From the NCBI RefSeq assembly GCF_002000085.1, contig NZ_MUZU01000003.1, positions 331,119 to 395,118 of the forward strand: a stretch of 64,000 nucleotides of DNA, read 5' to 3'. Below, piece by piece: positions 54,617 to 64,000 of this stretch; positions within the stretch are counted from its first letter, which is position 1; the number at the start of each line of letters is the position of its first letter. Origin of the DNA: Pseudocolwellia agarivorans. GTDB lineage: Bacteria; Pseudomonadota; Gammaproteobacteria; Enterobacterales; Alteromonadaceae. The translations under genes were made by a program, and so were the position numbers. The notes beneath the pieces were generated by a model. The model saw only the letters and a list, made by a program, of their open reading frames with translations, had not been told where the DNA came from and did no database searches.

Positions 54617-56113
54617 TTATTGCGTTTGCTTCACCAGATTCACGCTATAACCCGACACTGAGTTAACATCGGTTTCAATAACCATAAACATATCGTTTGA
54701 GTCTTCATCCATTATCATTTCAAAGCTCGACAAAATAACACTGCTACCATCAATTTCTGCAATAGCGAACACCTGATAGGTGTTATTACGTAAGCTAATT
54801 GATTCGGCTTCTGAATATTTTACAGCCCGAGTAAGTGACGCGGTAGAAATGGTTTCATTGTCTCTCACAAAATAAACTTTAACCTGATTAAAATTTGTGT
54901 CATCAACTAAATTAACCATAGACACGCTATGATCATATAAGCTGTCTTTCGTACTATTGCTTACCGCTAAAGAGTTGACTTTAACTTCAATGTCATCAAC
55001 CTTTCCATCATCATCTGTGTCTATATCTTTTTCTGTAAGATAAAAGAAAAAGGTTTTATAGGTGTTTTCTACCAAACTAAGTAAATGATTGCGCAATAAA
55101 AACCCGCCATTGTCGGTTGATTTAATATCAATACTGTAATCACCATTATTTAATGTTAACGCGCTACTTAACTGACCTTGCTCTAGCTCGGCAATGTCTT
55201 CGTTTTGATAAACCCCTCTTATAGCTACATCAAACTTACCTTGATAATCAGGTAATAATGTATGTGTTTTGATAGCATTGTAGGCTTTGAATTTAGCTAC
55301 AGCGTCAGCGTCTAAATATTCTTCAGTAAACGAGTTAGATATTTTGTCTAATGCATAAGGTGAGGTTCCTGCTCCAATGTTTTCTCGTACTACCAGAGTA
55401 TATTGTGCTGGATATTCGTAAGTCACTTCTTTTGATTTAAATAGCACCTCGGTTTGGCCCGCTTTGGTGATGTAAAAAATATAACTGCCTTGATCAAACT
55501 TTTTGTTTTCTGAAAGCTCGGTATAGCTGTATTCGCCTATGAGTTGAGCTTCGTTAAATGTTTCATCATTTTTAGATAAATACACATCAATGTCTTCGTT
55601 ATTTACATAAGCATTAAGTATTCGCAGGTTGAACTGTTTGTTTTCTTTGTCTTCTGTATTATCTACTATCGCAATGTCATAAAAATTCACTTTAGGCGAC
55701 GCTACACTGTTACTTAGCACAACTAACTGCATGGTTTTTTCTTTTACTGTGAAGCTACCTTCGTCAATTATTTTTAAGTTTTCGCGTTCACTACTGTCTT
55801 TATTTTGCCAAGCAACTTCATAAAAGTAGTCATTCGCTTTCACCTCATAGCTGGTATTGGCCTTGGTATATTCTATGTTTTTAAAGGTGGTTTCTACCTT
55901 ATCTTTTTCACTGCTTTCAAGGTCTTCATCTACAGTAAAAAACATAGCGGGTGAATCTTTAGACGCATTGTAAAACTTCACAAAACCATTATTACTATTC
56001 TTTTTTTCTTCATCTTTACTGTCTGATCCACAACCCGTTAATACCAGCATGGCACTAAACACTAATGCAGTCGCTTGCTTAACATTCATGTTCACTCTAT
56101 TACAAAAATTCAT
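54617..56113 (-). CDS. DUF4397-like lipoprotein
   Basis: 498 residues. The lipobox LVLTGC gives lipidated Cys28, followed by a Ser/Asp/Glu/Lys/Asn linker. Beta-rich modules of the DUF4397 type follow: GFVKFYNASKDSPAMFFTVD near 43, then FNLRILNAYVNNEDIDVYLS near 161, TLVVRENIGAG, and two further similar units. The calcium-type acidic stretch DTDDDGKVDD is near 367. It is probably outer-membrane anchored. The first ATG has AAGGA at good spacing; an ATG eight codons later (56089) is possible. Function unknown. Confidence 0.75.
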   Translation of the reverse strand: MNFCNRVNMNVKQATALVFSAMLVLTGCGSDSKDEEKKNSNNGFVKFYNASKDSPAMFFTVDEDLESSEKDKVETTFKNIEYTKANTSYEVKANDYFYEVAWQNKDSSERENLKIIDEGSFTVKEKTMQLVVLSNSVASPKVNFYDIAIVDNTEDKENKQFNLRILNAYVNNEDIDVYLSKNDETFNEAQLIGEYSYTELSENKKFDQGSYIFYITKAGQTEVLFKSKEVTYEYPAQYTLVVRENIGAGTSPYALDKISNSFTEEYLDADAVAKFKAYNAIKTHTLLPDYQGKFDVAIRGVYQNEDIAELEQGQLSSALTLNNGDYSIDIKSTDNGGFLLRNHLLSLVENTYKTFFFYLTEKDIDTDDDGKVDDIEVKVNSLAVSNSTKDSLYDHSVSMVNLVDDTNFNQVKVYFVRDNETISTASLTRAVKYSEAESISLRNNTYQVFAIAEIDGSSVILSSFEMIMDEDSNDMFMVIETDVNSVSGYSVNLVKQTQ

Positions 56114-56364
56114 AATCCATCCTTCAATATGCTCAATAAAACATTAAAATTGATTAACTTCGATAAACAGACTACTAATGATCTACCGAAATTTGAAAAA
56201 AACTATATTGCTGAAAACGATTATAAATAGATGTAATAATTACATTTATTCACAATAATGATACACATGGTTACATCAAGCAGTGAGTAACTTTATTCGC
56301 TTATACAGCTTGTTCTCACTTATAATAAATCCATAAAATTTTGAACACTTAATTAGGCTGTATT

Positions 56365-57549
56365 TTGATTTCTACTGACGTACTTATTATTGGCGCTGGT
56401 GCCGCAGGTTTAATGGCTGCAGCTACGGCTGGATATCGCGGCAAAAAAGTAATTGTTGTTGATATGGGTAAAAAGCCCGGTAGAAAAATATTAATTAGTG
56501 GTGGCGGCCGTTGCAATTTTACAAACGAAAACGCAACGCCTGAAAACTACTTATGTAGCAATCCGCATTTTGTAAAATCAGCCCTTAGCCGTTACGGTTC
56601 TCAAAGCTTTATTGAATTAGTGGAGCGCCATGGTGTTGAATATCATCATAAAACATTAGGCCAACTGTTTTGTGACAACAGTGCACAAGACATCGTAGAC
56701 GTTTTGATGACCGAATGTGATTGGGCCGGTGTAGAAGTACATTTACGTAGCGAAGTTTCTAGCATTACTAAAAACGAGCAAGGTTTTTTAGTGTCTACGA
56801 CCAACCAACAATATCAATGTAATTCATTGATTATCGCTTCTGGCGGATTAACCATGCCTAAACTGGGCGCTTCCCCAATTGGTTATAAGATTGCAGAACA
56901 GTTCGGCCTAAAAGTATTACCTACAACCGCAGCTTTAGTGCCTTTTACCCTGCACGATTTTGACAAAGAACGCTTCGACGGACTTTCAGGTATTAGTATT
57001 CCTACCGAAGTTACCAGCGAAAATGGCGTTACCTTTAAAGAAAATATTCTTTTCACTCACCGAGGTTTATCTGGCCCCGCCATTTTACAAATATCGTCTT
57101 TTTGGCAAGCAGGACAGGCAGTTACATTAAATTTATTACCAGAGCAATCGATCACTTCGCTTATGGAAGAATGGCGTGAAAGTAGCCCGAAAAAATCACT
57201 TAAAAACATGCTAGCCACCCTACTACCTAAAAGCTTTATTGAAGCTATGGTAAGTAAAAACGAAATAACTGACAAAGCCATTAATCAGCTAAGTAAAGAA
57301 GAAATCACGCAAATAAGTAAATACTTACATACTTGGATAATTAAACCTAATGGGACTGAAGGCTACAGAACTGCAGAAGTAACCTTAGGCGGTGTGGATA
57401 CCGACGAACTTAGCTCAAAAACTTTTGAAGCGAAAAAAGTACCTAACCTGTATTTTATTGGTGAAGTAATCGACGTTACTGGTTGGTTAGGAGGCTATAA
57501 TTTTGCCTTTTGTTGGGCTGCAGGTGTAGCGTGTGGGTTGGCGGTTTAA
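56365..57549 (+). CDS. HI0933-family flavoprotein (YhiN-like NAD(P)/FAD-dependent oxidoreductase)
   Basis: 394 residues. The FAD-binding GAGAAGLMAAATAG is at 9-22 and the family mark KILISGGGRCNFTNEN near 40-55. GGLTMPKLGASPIGY lies in the middle and the closing YFIGEVIDVTGWLGGYNFAF near 362-381. The enzymatic role of this family is not settled. The start is TTG at 56365, chosen because the fold begins immediately (ISTDVLIIGAG); no ATG is nearby. Monocistronic. Confidence 0.9.
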   Translation: MISTDVLIIGAGAAGLMAAATAGYRGKKVIVVDMGKKPGRKILISGGGRCNFTNENATPENYLCSNPHFVKSALSRYGSQSFIELVERHGVEYHHKTLGQLFCDNSAQDIVDVLMTECDWAGVEVHLRSEVSSITKNEQGFLVSTTNQQYQCNSLIIASGGLTMPKLGASPIGYKIAEQFGLKVLPTTAALVPFTLHDFDKERFDGLSGISIPTEVTSENGVTFKENILFTHRGLSGPAILQISSFWQAGQAVTLNLLPEQSITSLMEEWRESSPKKSLKNMLATLLPKSFIEAMVSKNEITDKAINQLSKEEITQISKYLHTWIIKPNGTEGYRTAEVTLGGVDTDELSSKTFEAKKVPNLYFIGEVIDVTGWLGGYNFAFCWAAGVACGLAV

Positions 57550-57742
57550 CCCAGTAGCGGCAATAAAATCCCCTCACGATAAGAATAAACGTCAAAAATT
57601 TTTACATACTTAATATTATTATTTTCAATAAATCACATAATAAGCTGTTAATAAAGAGTTTTATTTTTATGGCTTACTTTGTGCTAGAGTATTAGTTGTT
57701 TAAAGTATATTTCCATAAAATTTGGAAAAAATGAGAGGTAAC

Positions 57743-58321
57743 ATGAGTTCTAAACTATTAAGCATAGCGTTGACTATTTTGGTTTTATTTTCTGCAAGTA
57801 GCGTACATGCCAACCTGATCACTGGAGACGTTTATTTAGACGCTGCTGGTGAACGTTGGGAATATGTAACTCTTTTTGATTTAGTTGGCAACAACAATCC
57901 TAAAGCCGAATCCTCACCTCATTGGAGTATTGCTAAACCAGTTAATGGCTTAGAAGCTGCAGCATACTTTTTAGATGGAAACACCAGTAATTACGCTTTA
58001 AGTGCTTTTTCATCAACTTTTGATATGACAACAATAAGCACTGGTGCAAATATCGTAAACCATTTAGCTTGGTACGATGGTAACCTAGGCGCTATATCTA
58101 GACTTGCTGAAAATATTGTTGCTGACGCTAATGGCGACAATCAATACAATAATAAGCAAGATTTTTCGGCTTGGATTGATGACCGTGCAGTAAGTGGTGA
58201 TTATATTAATTACATCTTCAAAAAAGTAGCTAACGTTCCAGAACCTTCAACATTAATTATTTTTGCAATTGCATTATGTGGTTTAAGTGCTCGTCGTTTT
58301 AAGGCTCTTGCCTCTAAATAG
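57743..58321 (+). CDS. PEP-CTERM sorting-signal exported protein
   Basis: 192 residues from ATG at 57743 with GAGAGG just upstream; earlier in-frame ATG (57731) or TTG (57722) starts are less likely. Signal peptide (ending SSVHA before NLITG), a globular part of about 140 residues without known domain, then VPEPSTLIIFAIALCGLSAR and a basic tail. This is the classic PEP-CTERM signal processed by an exosortase, normally in exopolysaccharide/biofilm-producing bacteria. No exosortase gene is in the window. It is followed by a strong terminator. Confidence 0.85.
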   Translation: MSSKLLSIALTILVLFSASSVHANLITGDVYLDAAGERWEYVTLFDLVGNNNPKAESSPHWSIAKPVNGLEAAAYFLDGNTSNYALSAFSSTFDMTTISTGANIVNHLAWYDGNLGAISRLAENIVADANGDNQYNNKQDFSAWIDDRAVSGDYINYIFKKVANVPEPSTLIIFAIALCGLSARRFKALASK

Positions 58322-58706
58322 AACAATAATTTTCTTATTTTTTTTAAGTGGCGATATTGTAAAATATCGCCATTTTTATTTTTACTCTTCAGCCCTTTTA
58401 CCTCATCATTTAAATAAAAGAACCTTCACCTTTCTAAGCCATTTTTATTTTCTTCTACTCTGTTTAAACACCTTCTTTATTTAATTAAATAATGGCGAGT
58501 ATGTATTATCTAGATGAGTGGTTCATATACTGCTATAGTCTTATATAATAAGAGTTAATGTCCATATTTGTGAAAACAAATTAATAAACATTAACTTGGT
58601 GAATAATCTGCGTATGTAGTGATATATAAAACCTCATTATCAATTATTTCTACGTAAAGACTTCAACATTAGCAATTGATTAAGTAAATTATTAGGGATG
58701 TAGTTC
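58322..58706. other. Adhesin upstream region
   Basis: About 385 bases with the terminator of the PEP-CTERM gene and then about 320 bases of leader or promoter for the adhesin. A TATAAT occurs at 58544-58549 with only a weak -35 (TTCATA at 58522). Nothing else stands out. The adhesin SD is AGGGAT eight bases before the ATG. Confidence 0.5.
58349..58383 (+). terminator. Intrinsic terminator of the PEP-CTERM gene
   Basis: TGGCGATATT (58349-58358) and AATATCGCCA (58363-58372) form a perfect 10-base stem with a 4-base loop, followed by TTTTTATTTTT. A textbook shape 27 bases beyond the stop. Confidence 0.9.
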
Positions 58707-61700
58707 ATGAACAGTTTTGTGGCTTCAAAAAATGCAAAAATAACTGATATCAAGGGAATCGTTAACAGCGATCCAGGTGTGGATATTCCGTTAAATGTTG
58801 GTGATAACATAACTGCTGGTACAAAAATTGTTTTTTCAGAAAATAGTGAGATAACACTTACTTTTAATGACGGAAGTCAGCAACGTGTCTCTAGTGATAC
58901 TTCAAGCGATGCGCTCACTATTGAGAATGTTGAAGATGATGTTAGTGAGATTGTAAATACAAATTCAGAAAACACAGTACTCGATGATATTAATGCGATC
59001 CAAGAGCTAATTGAGTCAGGCGATGATGTAGAGCTTCCTGATACTGCTGCTGGTGATATTCTAAATAATAGCGGAGGTAGTTTCACCAGACTTGATAGAA
59101 GTGCTGCAGAAACACTAGCACAAGCAGGTTATGACACAGCAGAATTGACTAATGGTTTTATCACTCCGACCGTCCCAAATACTGAAATTAACGCTCCAGC
59201 AACTCCGACTTCATCAATATCAGATCTTACCGACGCTAATGAAACATTAACGATCGGTGAAGATAATACGCTCAACGGTAACTTGCTTACAAACGCTTCA
59301 AGCACCGATGGCACGCCGGTTATCACGGAATTCACCGTGGGTGGTAATACCTTCACCCTCGATCCATTGGGTACAACCGCTACCCTTGCTGAAGGTGAGC
59401 TAACCATTAATCCTAATGGAACCTTTACGTTTGTGCCGACCGCCGATTACAACGGTCCGGTGCCTGAAGTGCTGTATACCGTTTCTGATGGTGTGAATAC
59501 TGAAACCTCTACCTTGAATATCGAGGTGACGCCTGAATCTGATTTAACGGATGATAATGAAACCCTATCTGTGCCAGAAGATGGGACGTTAAACGGTAAC
59601 TTGCTTACAAACGCTTCAAGCACCGATGGCACGCCTGTGATCACTGAATTCACCGTGGGCGGCAATACGTTCACCCTCGATCCAATAGGCACAACCGCAA
59701 CGTTAGCGGAAGGTGAATTAACCATTAATCCTAACGGAACCTTTACGTTTGTGCCGACAGCCGATTACAACGGTCCGGTGCCTGAAGTGCTTTATACCGT
59801 TTCTGATGGTGTAAATACTGAAACCTCCACCTTGAATATCGAGGTGACGCCAGAATCTGATTTAACGGATGATAACGAGACTCTATCAGTAGCAGAAGAT
59901 GGTTCACTTTCAGGTGATCTATTAGCCAATGCTACTAGTACCGACGGTACACCAACCATCACGGAATTCACGGTAGGTGGTAATACCTTCACCGTCGATC
60001 CACAAGGTACCACCACAACGTTAGCGGAAGGTGAATTAACCATTAACCCTAATGGAACCTTTACCTTTGTACCAACAGCCGATTACAACGGCCCAGTTCC
60101 TGAAGTGCTGTATACCGTTTCTGATGGTGTGAATACCGATACGTCTACCTTGAATATTGAGGTGACGCCTGAGTCTGATTTAACGGATGATAACGAGACT
60201 CTATCAGTAGCAGAAGATGTTTCACTTTCAGGTGATCTATTAGCCAATGCTACTAGTACCGACGGCACGCCTGTGATCACTGAATTCACGGTCGGCGGTA
60301 ATACTTTTACTGTCGACCCCTTGGGTACGACCGCAACGTTAGCGGAAGGCGAGTTAACCATTAACCCCAATGGCACGTTTACGTTTGTACCGACTGCGGA
60401 TTACAACGGTCCGGTTCCTGAAGTCCTTTATACGATTTCTGATGGCGTGAATACTGATACGTCTACCTTGAATATTGACGTAACACCTGAGTCTGACTTA
60501 ACCGATGACAACGAAACCCTCAGTGTGCCTGAAGATGGTTCGCTAACGGGCAATCTATTAACGAATGCCGCAAGCACCGACGGCACGCCCGTTATTACGG
60601 AATTTACGGTGGGCGGTAATACCTTTACCATCGATCCGCTGGGTACAACCGCAACGTTAGCGGAAGGTGAATTAACCATTAACCCTGATGGAACCTTCAC
60701 GTTTGTGCCAACAGCCGATTACAACGGTCCGGTGCCTGAAGTGCTTTATACCATTTCAGATGGCGTGAATACGGATACGTCAACACTCAATATCGACGTA
60801 ACACCTGAATCTGATTTAACCGATGACAACGAAACCCTCAGTGTGCCAGAAGATGGCACGCTTTCAGGCAACTTGCTCACCAATGCGGCAAGCACCGACG
60901 GTACGCCAGTTATTACGGAATTTACCGTAGGTGGTAATACGTTCACCGTTGATCCACTAGGTACAACCACAACGTTACCGGAAGGTGAATTAACCATTAA
61001 TCCTAATGGCACGTTTACGTTTGTACCCACGGCTGACTACAACGGCCCTGTACCTGAAGTGCTTTATACGATTTCTGATGGCGTCAATACTGATACGTCT
61101 ACCTTGAATATCGACGTAACACCAGAATCTGACTTAACGGACGACAATGAAGTATTAACCACCGCTGAAGATACCGACCTTTCAGGCGATCTATTAACGA
61201 ATGCAGCAAGCACTGACGGCACGCCTGTGATCACCGAATTTACGGTGGGCGGCAATACTTTCACCGTCGATCCGCTAGGTACAACGGCAACGTTAGCGGA
61301 AGGTGAATTAACCATTAATCCTAATGGAACCTTTACCTTTGTACCAACAGCCGATTACAACGGTCCGGTACCACAAGTGCTTTATACGATATCCGATGGC
61401 GTGAATACCGATACGTCTACTTTGAATATCGAGGTGACGCCTGAATCTGATCTCTCCGATGATAATGAAACCCTATCTGTGCCAGAAGATGGCACGTTAA
61501 ACGGTAACTTGCTTACAAACGCGGCAAGCACTGACGGTACGCCAGTTATTACTGAATTTACCGTGGGTGGCAATACTTTCACTGTCGATCCGCTGGGTAC
61601 AACCGCGACTCTTACTGAAGGCTCTCTCACCATTAACCCTGATGGAACCTTCACGTTTGTGCCGACAGCTGATTACAACGGTCCGGTACCACAAGTGCTT

Positions 61701-64000
61701 TATACTATTTCAGATGGTGTGAATACCGATACGTCTACCTTAAATATCGAGGTGACGCCTGAATCTGATTTAACGGATGATAATGAAACATTAACGATCG
61801 GTGAAGATAATACGCTCAACGGTAACTTGCTTACAAACGCTACTAGCACTGACGGTACGCCTGTGATCACTGAATTTACGGTGGGCGGCAATACTTTTAC
61901 TGTCGATCCACTAGGTACAACCGCAACGTTAGCGGAAGGCTCGCTCACCATTAACCCTAACGGAACCTTCACGTTTGTACCGACAGCTGACTACAACGGC
62001 CCTGTACCTGAAGTGCTTTATACGATTTCTGATGGCGTGAATACCGATACATCTACACTCAATATTGAGGTGACACCTGAGTCGGATTTAACAGATGACA
62101 ACGAAACACTCAGTGTGCCTGAAGATGGCACGTTAAACGGTAACCTCCTCACTAATGCGGCAAGTACCGACGGCACGCCTGTGATCACGGAATTTACGGT
62201 CGGAGGTAATACTTTCACTGTCGATCCACTAGGTACAACCGCAACGTTAGCGGAAGGCTCGCTCACCATTAACCCTAACGGAACGTTTACGTTTGTGCCG
62301 ACAGCTGACTACAACGGTCCGGTTCCACAAGTGCTTTATACGATTTCTGATGGCGTAAATACTGATACCTCAACACTCAATATCGACGTAACACCTGAGT
62401 CTGACTTAACCGATGACAACGAAACCCTCAGTGTGCCAGAAGATGGTTCGCTTTCAGGCAACTTGCTCACCAATGCGGCAAGTACCGACGGCACGCCTGT
62501 GATCACGGAATTTACGGTCGGAGGTAATACTTTCACTGTCGATCCACTAGGTACAACCGCAACGTTAGCGGAAGGCTCGCTCACCATTAACCCTAACGGA
62601 ACGTTTACGTTTGTACCAACAGCCGATTACAACGGCCCAGTTCCTGAAGTGCTGTATACCGTTTCTGATGGTGTGAATACCGATACGTCTACCTTGAATA
62701 TCGAGGTGACACCTGAGTCGGACTTAACAGATGACAACGAAACCCTCAGTGTGCCAGAAGATGGCACGTTAAACGGTAACTTGCTCACCAATGCGGCCAG
62801 CACTGACGGCACGCCTGTGATCACTGAATTCACGGTCGGCGGTAATACCTTCACCGTCGATCCATTGGGTACAACTACAAGGTTAACGGAAGGTGAATTA
62901 ACCATTAATCCTAATGGTACTTTCATCTTTGTACCAACAGCCGATTACAACGGTCCGGTACCTGAAGTGGTTTATACCGTTTCTGATGGTGTGAATACCG
63001 ATACCTCTACCTTGAATATCGACGTAACACCTGAGTCAGATTTAACGGACGACAATGAAGTATTAACCACCGCTGAAGATAATACGCTCAACGGTAACTT
63101 GCTCACAAACGCTTCAAGCACCGATGGCACGCCGGTTATCACGGAATTCACGGTAGGTGGTAATACCTTCACCGTCGATCCACAAGGTACCACCACAACG
63201 TTAGCGGAAGGTGAATTAACCATTAACCCTAATGGAACCTTTACGTTTGTGCCAACAGCCGATTACAACGGTCCGGTACCTGAAGTGGTTTATACCGTTT
63301 CTGATGGTGTGAATACCGATACGTCTACCTTGAATATCGAGGTGACGCCTGAATCTGATTTAACGGATGACAACGAAACCCTCAGTGTGCCTGAAGATGG
63401 CACGTTAAACGGTAACTTGCTTACCAATGCGGCCAGCACTGACGGCACGCCTGTGATCACTGAATTTACGGTGGGCGGTAATACATTCACCGTCGATCCG
63501 CAAGGTACCACCACAACGTTAGCGGAAGGTGAATTAACCATTAACCCTAATGGAACCTTTACGTTTGTGCCCACCGCCGATTACAACGGTCCGGTACCTG
63601 AAGTGCTGTATACCGTTTCCGATGGTGTGAATACCGATACGTCTACCTTGAATATCGAGGTGACGCCTGAGTCTGATTTAACGGATGATAACGAGACTCT
63701 ATCAGTAGCAGAAGATGGTTCACTTTCAGGTGATCTATTAGCCAATGCTACTAGTACCGACGGTACACCAACCATCACTGAATTCACGGTAGGTGGTAAT
63801 ACCTTCACCGTCGATCCACAAGGTACCACCGCAACGTTAGCCGAGGGTGAGCTAACCATTAATCCTAATGGAACCTTTACGTTTGTACCTACGGCCGATT
63901 ACAACGGTCCGGTACCTGAAGTGGTTTATACCGTTTCTGATGGTGTGAATACCGATACGTCTACCTTGAATATCGAGGTGACGCCTGAATCTGATTTAAC
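58707..64000 (+). CDS. Giant LapA-type retained repeat adhesin (5' part; runs off the window)
   Basis: Open for 1764 codons without a stop. Residues 1-135 look like the periplasmic retention module of LapA-family adhesins: a beta-rich start (DIPLNVGDNITAGTKIVFSE), TAAG at 113-116, then GGSFTRLDRS. TAAG is the cleavage motif used by the protease LapG, found at nearly the same position in Pseudomonas LapA. From residue 172 on there are 106-residue Ig/cadherin-like repeats (15 complete here). The C-terminal RTX secretion signal and type I exporter genes should lie beyond the window. Expected role: c-di-GMP-controlled attachment. No lapD/lapG seen here. Confidence 0.9.
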   Translation, partial: MNSFVASKNAKITDIKGIVNSDPGVDIPLNVGDNITAGTKIVFSENSEITLTFNDGSQQRVSSDTSSDALTIENVEDDVSEIVNTNSENTVLDDINAIQELIESGDDVELPDTAAGDILNNSGGSFTRLDRSAAETLAQAGYDTAELTNGFITPTVPNTEINAPATPTSSISDLTDANETLTIGEDNTLNGNLLTNASSTDGTPVITEFTVGGNTFTLDPLGTTATLAEGELTINPNGTFTFVPTADYNGPVPEVLYTVSDGVNTETSTLNIEVTPESDLTDDNETLSVPEDGTLNGNLLTNASSTDGTPVITEFTVGGNTFTLDPIGTTATLAEGELTINPNGTFTFVPTADYNGPVPEVLYTVSDGVNTETSTLNIEVTPESDLTDDNETLSVAEDGSLSGDLLANATSTDGTPTITEFTVGGNTFTVDPQGTTTTLAEGELTINPNGTFTFVPTADYNGPVPEVLYTVSDGVNTDTSTLNIEVTPESDLTDDNETLSVAEDVSLSGDLLANATSTDGTPVITEFTVGGNTFTVDPLGTTATLAEGELTINPNGTFTFVPTADYNGPVPEVLYTISDGVNTDTSTLNIDVTPESDLTDDNETLSVPEDGSLTGNLLTNAASTDGTPVITEFTVGGNTFTIDPLGTTATLAEGELTINPDGTFTFVPTADYNGPVPEVLYTISDGVNTDTSTLNIDVTPESDLTDDNETLSVPEDGTLSGNLLTNAASTDGTPVITEFTVGGNTFTVDPLGTTTTLPEGELTINPNGTFTFVPTADYNGPVPEVLYTISDGVNTDTSTLNIDVTPESDLTDDNEVLTTAEDTDLSGDLLTNAASTDGTPVITEFTVGGNTFTVDPLGTTATLAEGELTINPNGTFTFVPTADYNGPVPQVLYTISDGVNTDTSTLNIEVTPESDLSDDNETLSVPEDGTLNGNLLTNAASTDGTPVITEFTVGGNTFTVDPLGTTATLTEGSLTINPDGTFTFVPTADYNGPVPQVLYTISDGVNTDTSTLNIEVTPESDLTDDNETLTIGEDNTLNGNLLTNATSTDGTPVITEFTVGGNTFTVDPLGTTATLAEGSLTINPNGTFTFVPTADYNGPVPEVLYTISDGVNTDTSTLNIEVTPESDLTDDNETLSVPEDGTLNGNLLTNAASTDGTPVITEFTVGGNTFTVDPLGTTATLAEGSLTINPNGTFTFVPTADYNGPVPQVLYTISDGVNTDTSTLNIDVTPESDLTDDNETLSVPEDGSLSGNLLTNAASTDGTPVITEFTVGGNTFTVDPLGTTATLAEGSLTINPNGTFTFVPTADYNGPVPEVLYTVSDGVNTDTSTLNIEVTPESDLTDDNETLSVPEDGTLNGNLLTNAASTDGTPVITEFTVGGNTFTVDPLGTTTRLTEGELTINPNGTFIFVPTADYNGPVPEVVYTVSDGVNTDTSTLNIDVTPESDLTDDNEVLTTAEDNTLNGNLLTNASSTDGTPVITEFTVGGNTFTVDPQGTTTTLAEGELTINPNGTFTFVPTADYNGPVPEVVYTVSDGVNTDTSTLNIEVTPESDLTDDNETLSVPEDGTLNGNLLTNAASTDGTPVITEFTVGGNTFTVDPQGTTTTLAEGELTINPNGTFTFVPTADYNGPVPEVLYTVSDGVNTDTSTLNIEVTPESDLTDDNETLSVAEDGSLSGDLLANATSTDGTPTITEFTVGGNTFTVDPQGTTATLAEGELTINPNGTFTFVPTADYNGPVPEVVYTVSDGVNTDTSTLNIEVTPESDL
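59220..63989 (+). repeat. 15 tandem 318-base repeats in the adhesin gene
   Basis: Units start exactly every 318 bases at 59220, 59538, 59856, 60174 and so on to 63672; a sixteenth starts at 63990. Each encodes 106 residues beginning SDLTDDNETL, through DGTP-ITEFTVGGNTFT, ending NGTFTFVPTADYNGPVP and STLNIEVTPE (Ig/cadherin-like). Variable slots recur in different combinations, such as LSVPEDGTLNGNLLTN, LSVAEDGSLSGDLLAN, LTIGEDNTLNG and LTTAEDTDLSG. The block appears richer in G+C than its surroundings. Confidence 0.95.

Noticed and set aside
59129..63859. A ladder of minus-strand open frames of about 83-99 codons repeating every 318 bases
   Set aside because: They are mirror images of the adhesin repeats: same period, no ribosome binding sites, low-complexity Val/Ser/Pro translations. 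The plus strand is one continuous frame.
59220..63989. Tandem repeats considered as a CRISPR or satellite array
   Set aside because: Units are 318 bases, in frame, without unique spacers, and encode a domain repeat.

Overview
The window looks like chromosome from a marine gammaproteobacterium of the Alteromonadales, most likely Colwelliaceae (Colwellia or Thalassotalea type). This is inferred from the AT-rich sequence, the gamma-type housekeeping proteins (PolA, RimK, SpeA/SpeB, OpgG/OpgH, PrlC, RsmJ, GlnD, FtnA), many chemotaxis and sensory genes, a PEP-CTERM protein and a giant surface adhesin. I see no rRNA, tRNA, CRISPR array, insertion sequence or prophage.

Layout. 1-7.6 kb: polA (its last few codons lie outside the window), a DUF2780 protein, a thioredoxin-fold protein, a carboxymuconolactone decarboxylase-like protein, a DUF1353 protein, two small proteins and an HdfR-like LysR regulator. 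7.8-11.2 kb: rimK, an M14/AstE-like hydrolase, a RimB-like retropepsin and an MscS channel. 11.2-16 kb: speA-speB (arginine to agmatine to putrescine) and an MlaC-like/MscS pair. 16.2-19.8 kb: three two-component proteins. 20.4-25.6 kb: opgGH (periplasmic glucans) and glutathione reductase. 25.8-30.3 kb: a 1520-residue periplasmic-propeller/PAS/GGDEF/EAL protein. 30.6-34.3 kb: prlC, a Tag-like glycosylase and rsmJ. 34.4-39.7 kb: a LapA-domain membrane protein, a lipoprotein, a porin / solitary phosphate-binding-like protein / chemoreceptor operon, and a MarR regulator. 40.1-45 kb: an AblB-like protein coupled to glnD, then mgtE. 45.3-48.6 kb: a cfrX-cmpX-sigX-oprF type cluster. 48.7-57.5 kb: cheW, scoAB, a chemoreceptor, a small Cys-rich protein, a peroxiredoxin, ferritin, a DUF4397-like lipoprotein and an HI0933-family flavoprotein. 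57.7-64 kb: a PEP-CTERM protein and the 5' part of a LapA-type adhesin with 15 complete 318-bp repeats, running off the end.

Themes. Several genes concern the envelope and its mechanical or osmotic state: three MscS-family channels, OpgGH glucans, the CmpX/SigX/OprF cluster and porins. Others concern sensing and attachment: two chemoreceptors, CheW, three two-component proteins, a c-di-GMP enzyme and a LapA-type adhesin whose retention is expected to be c-di-GMP controlled. The most unusual items are a GlnD whose HD hydrolase motif is degenerate, an orphan AblB-like protein without an acetyl-CoA signature directly upstream of it, the porin/binding-protein/chemoreceptor operon, the mosaic adhesin repeats, and two families of dispersed intergenic palindromes.
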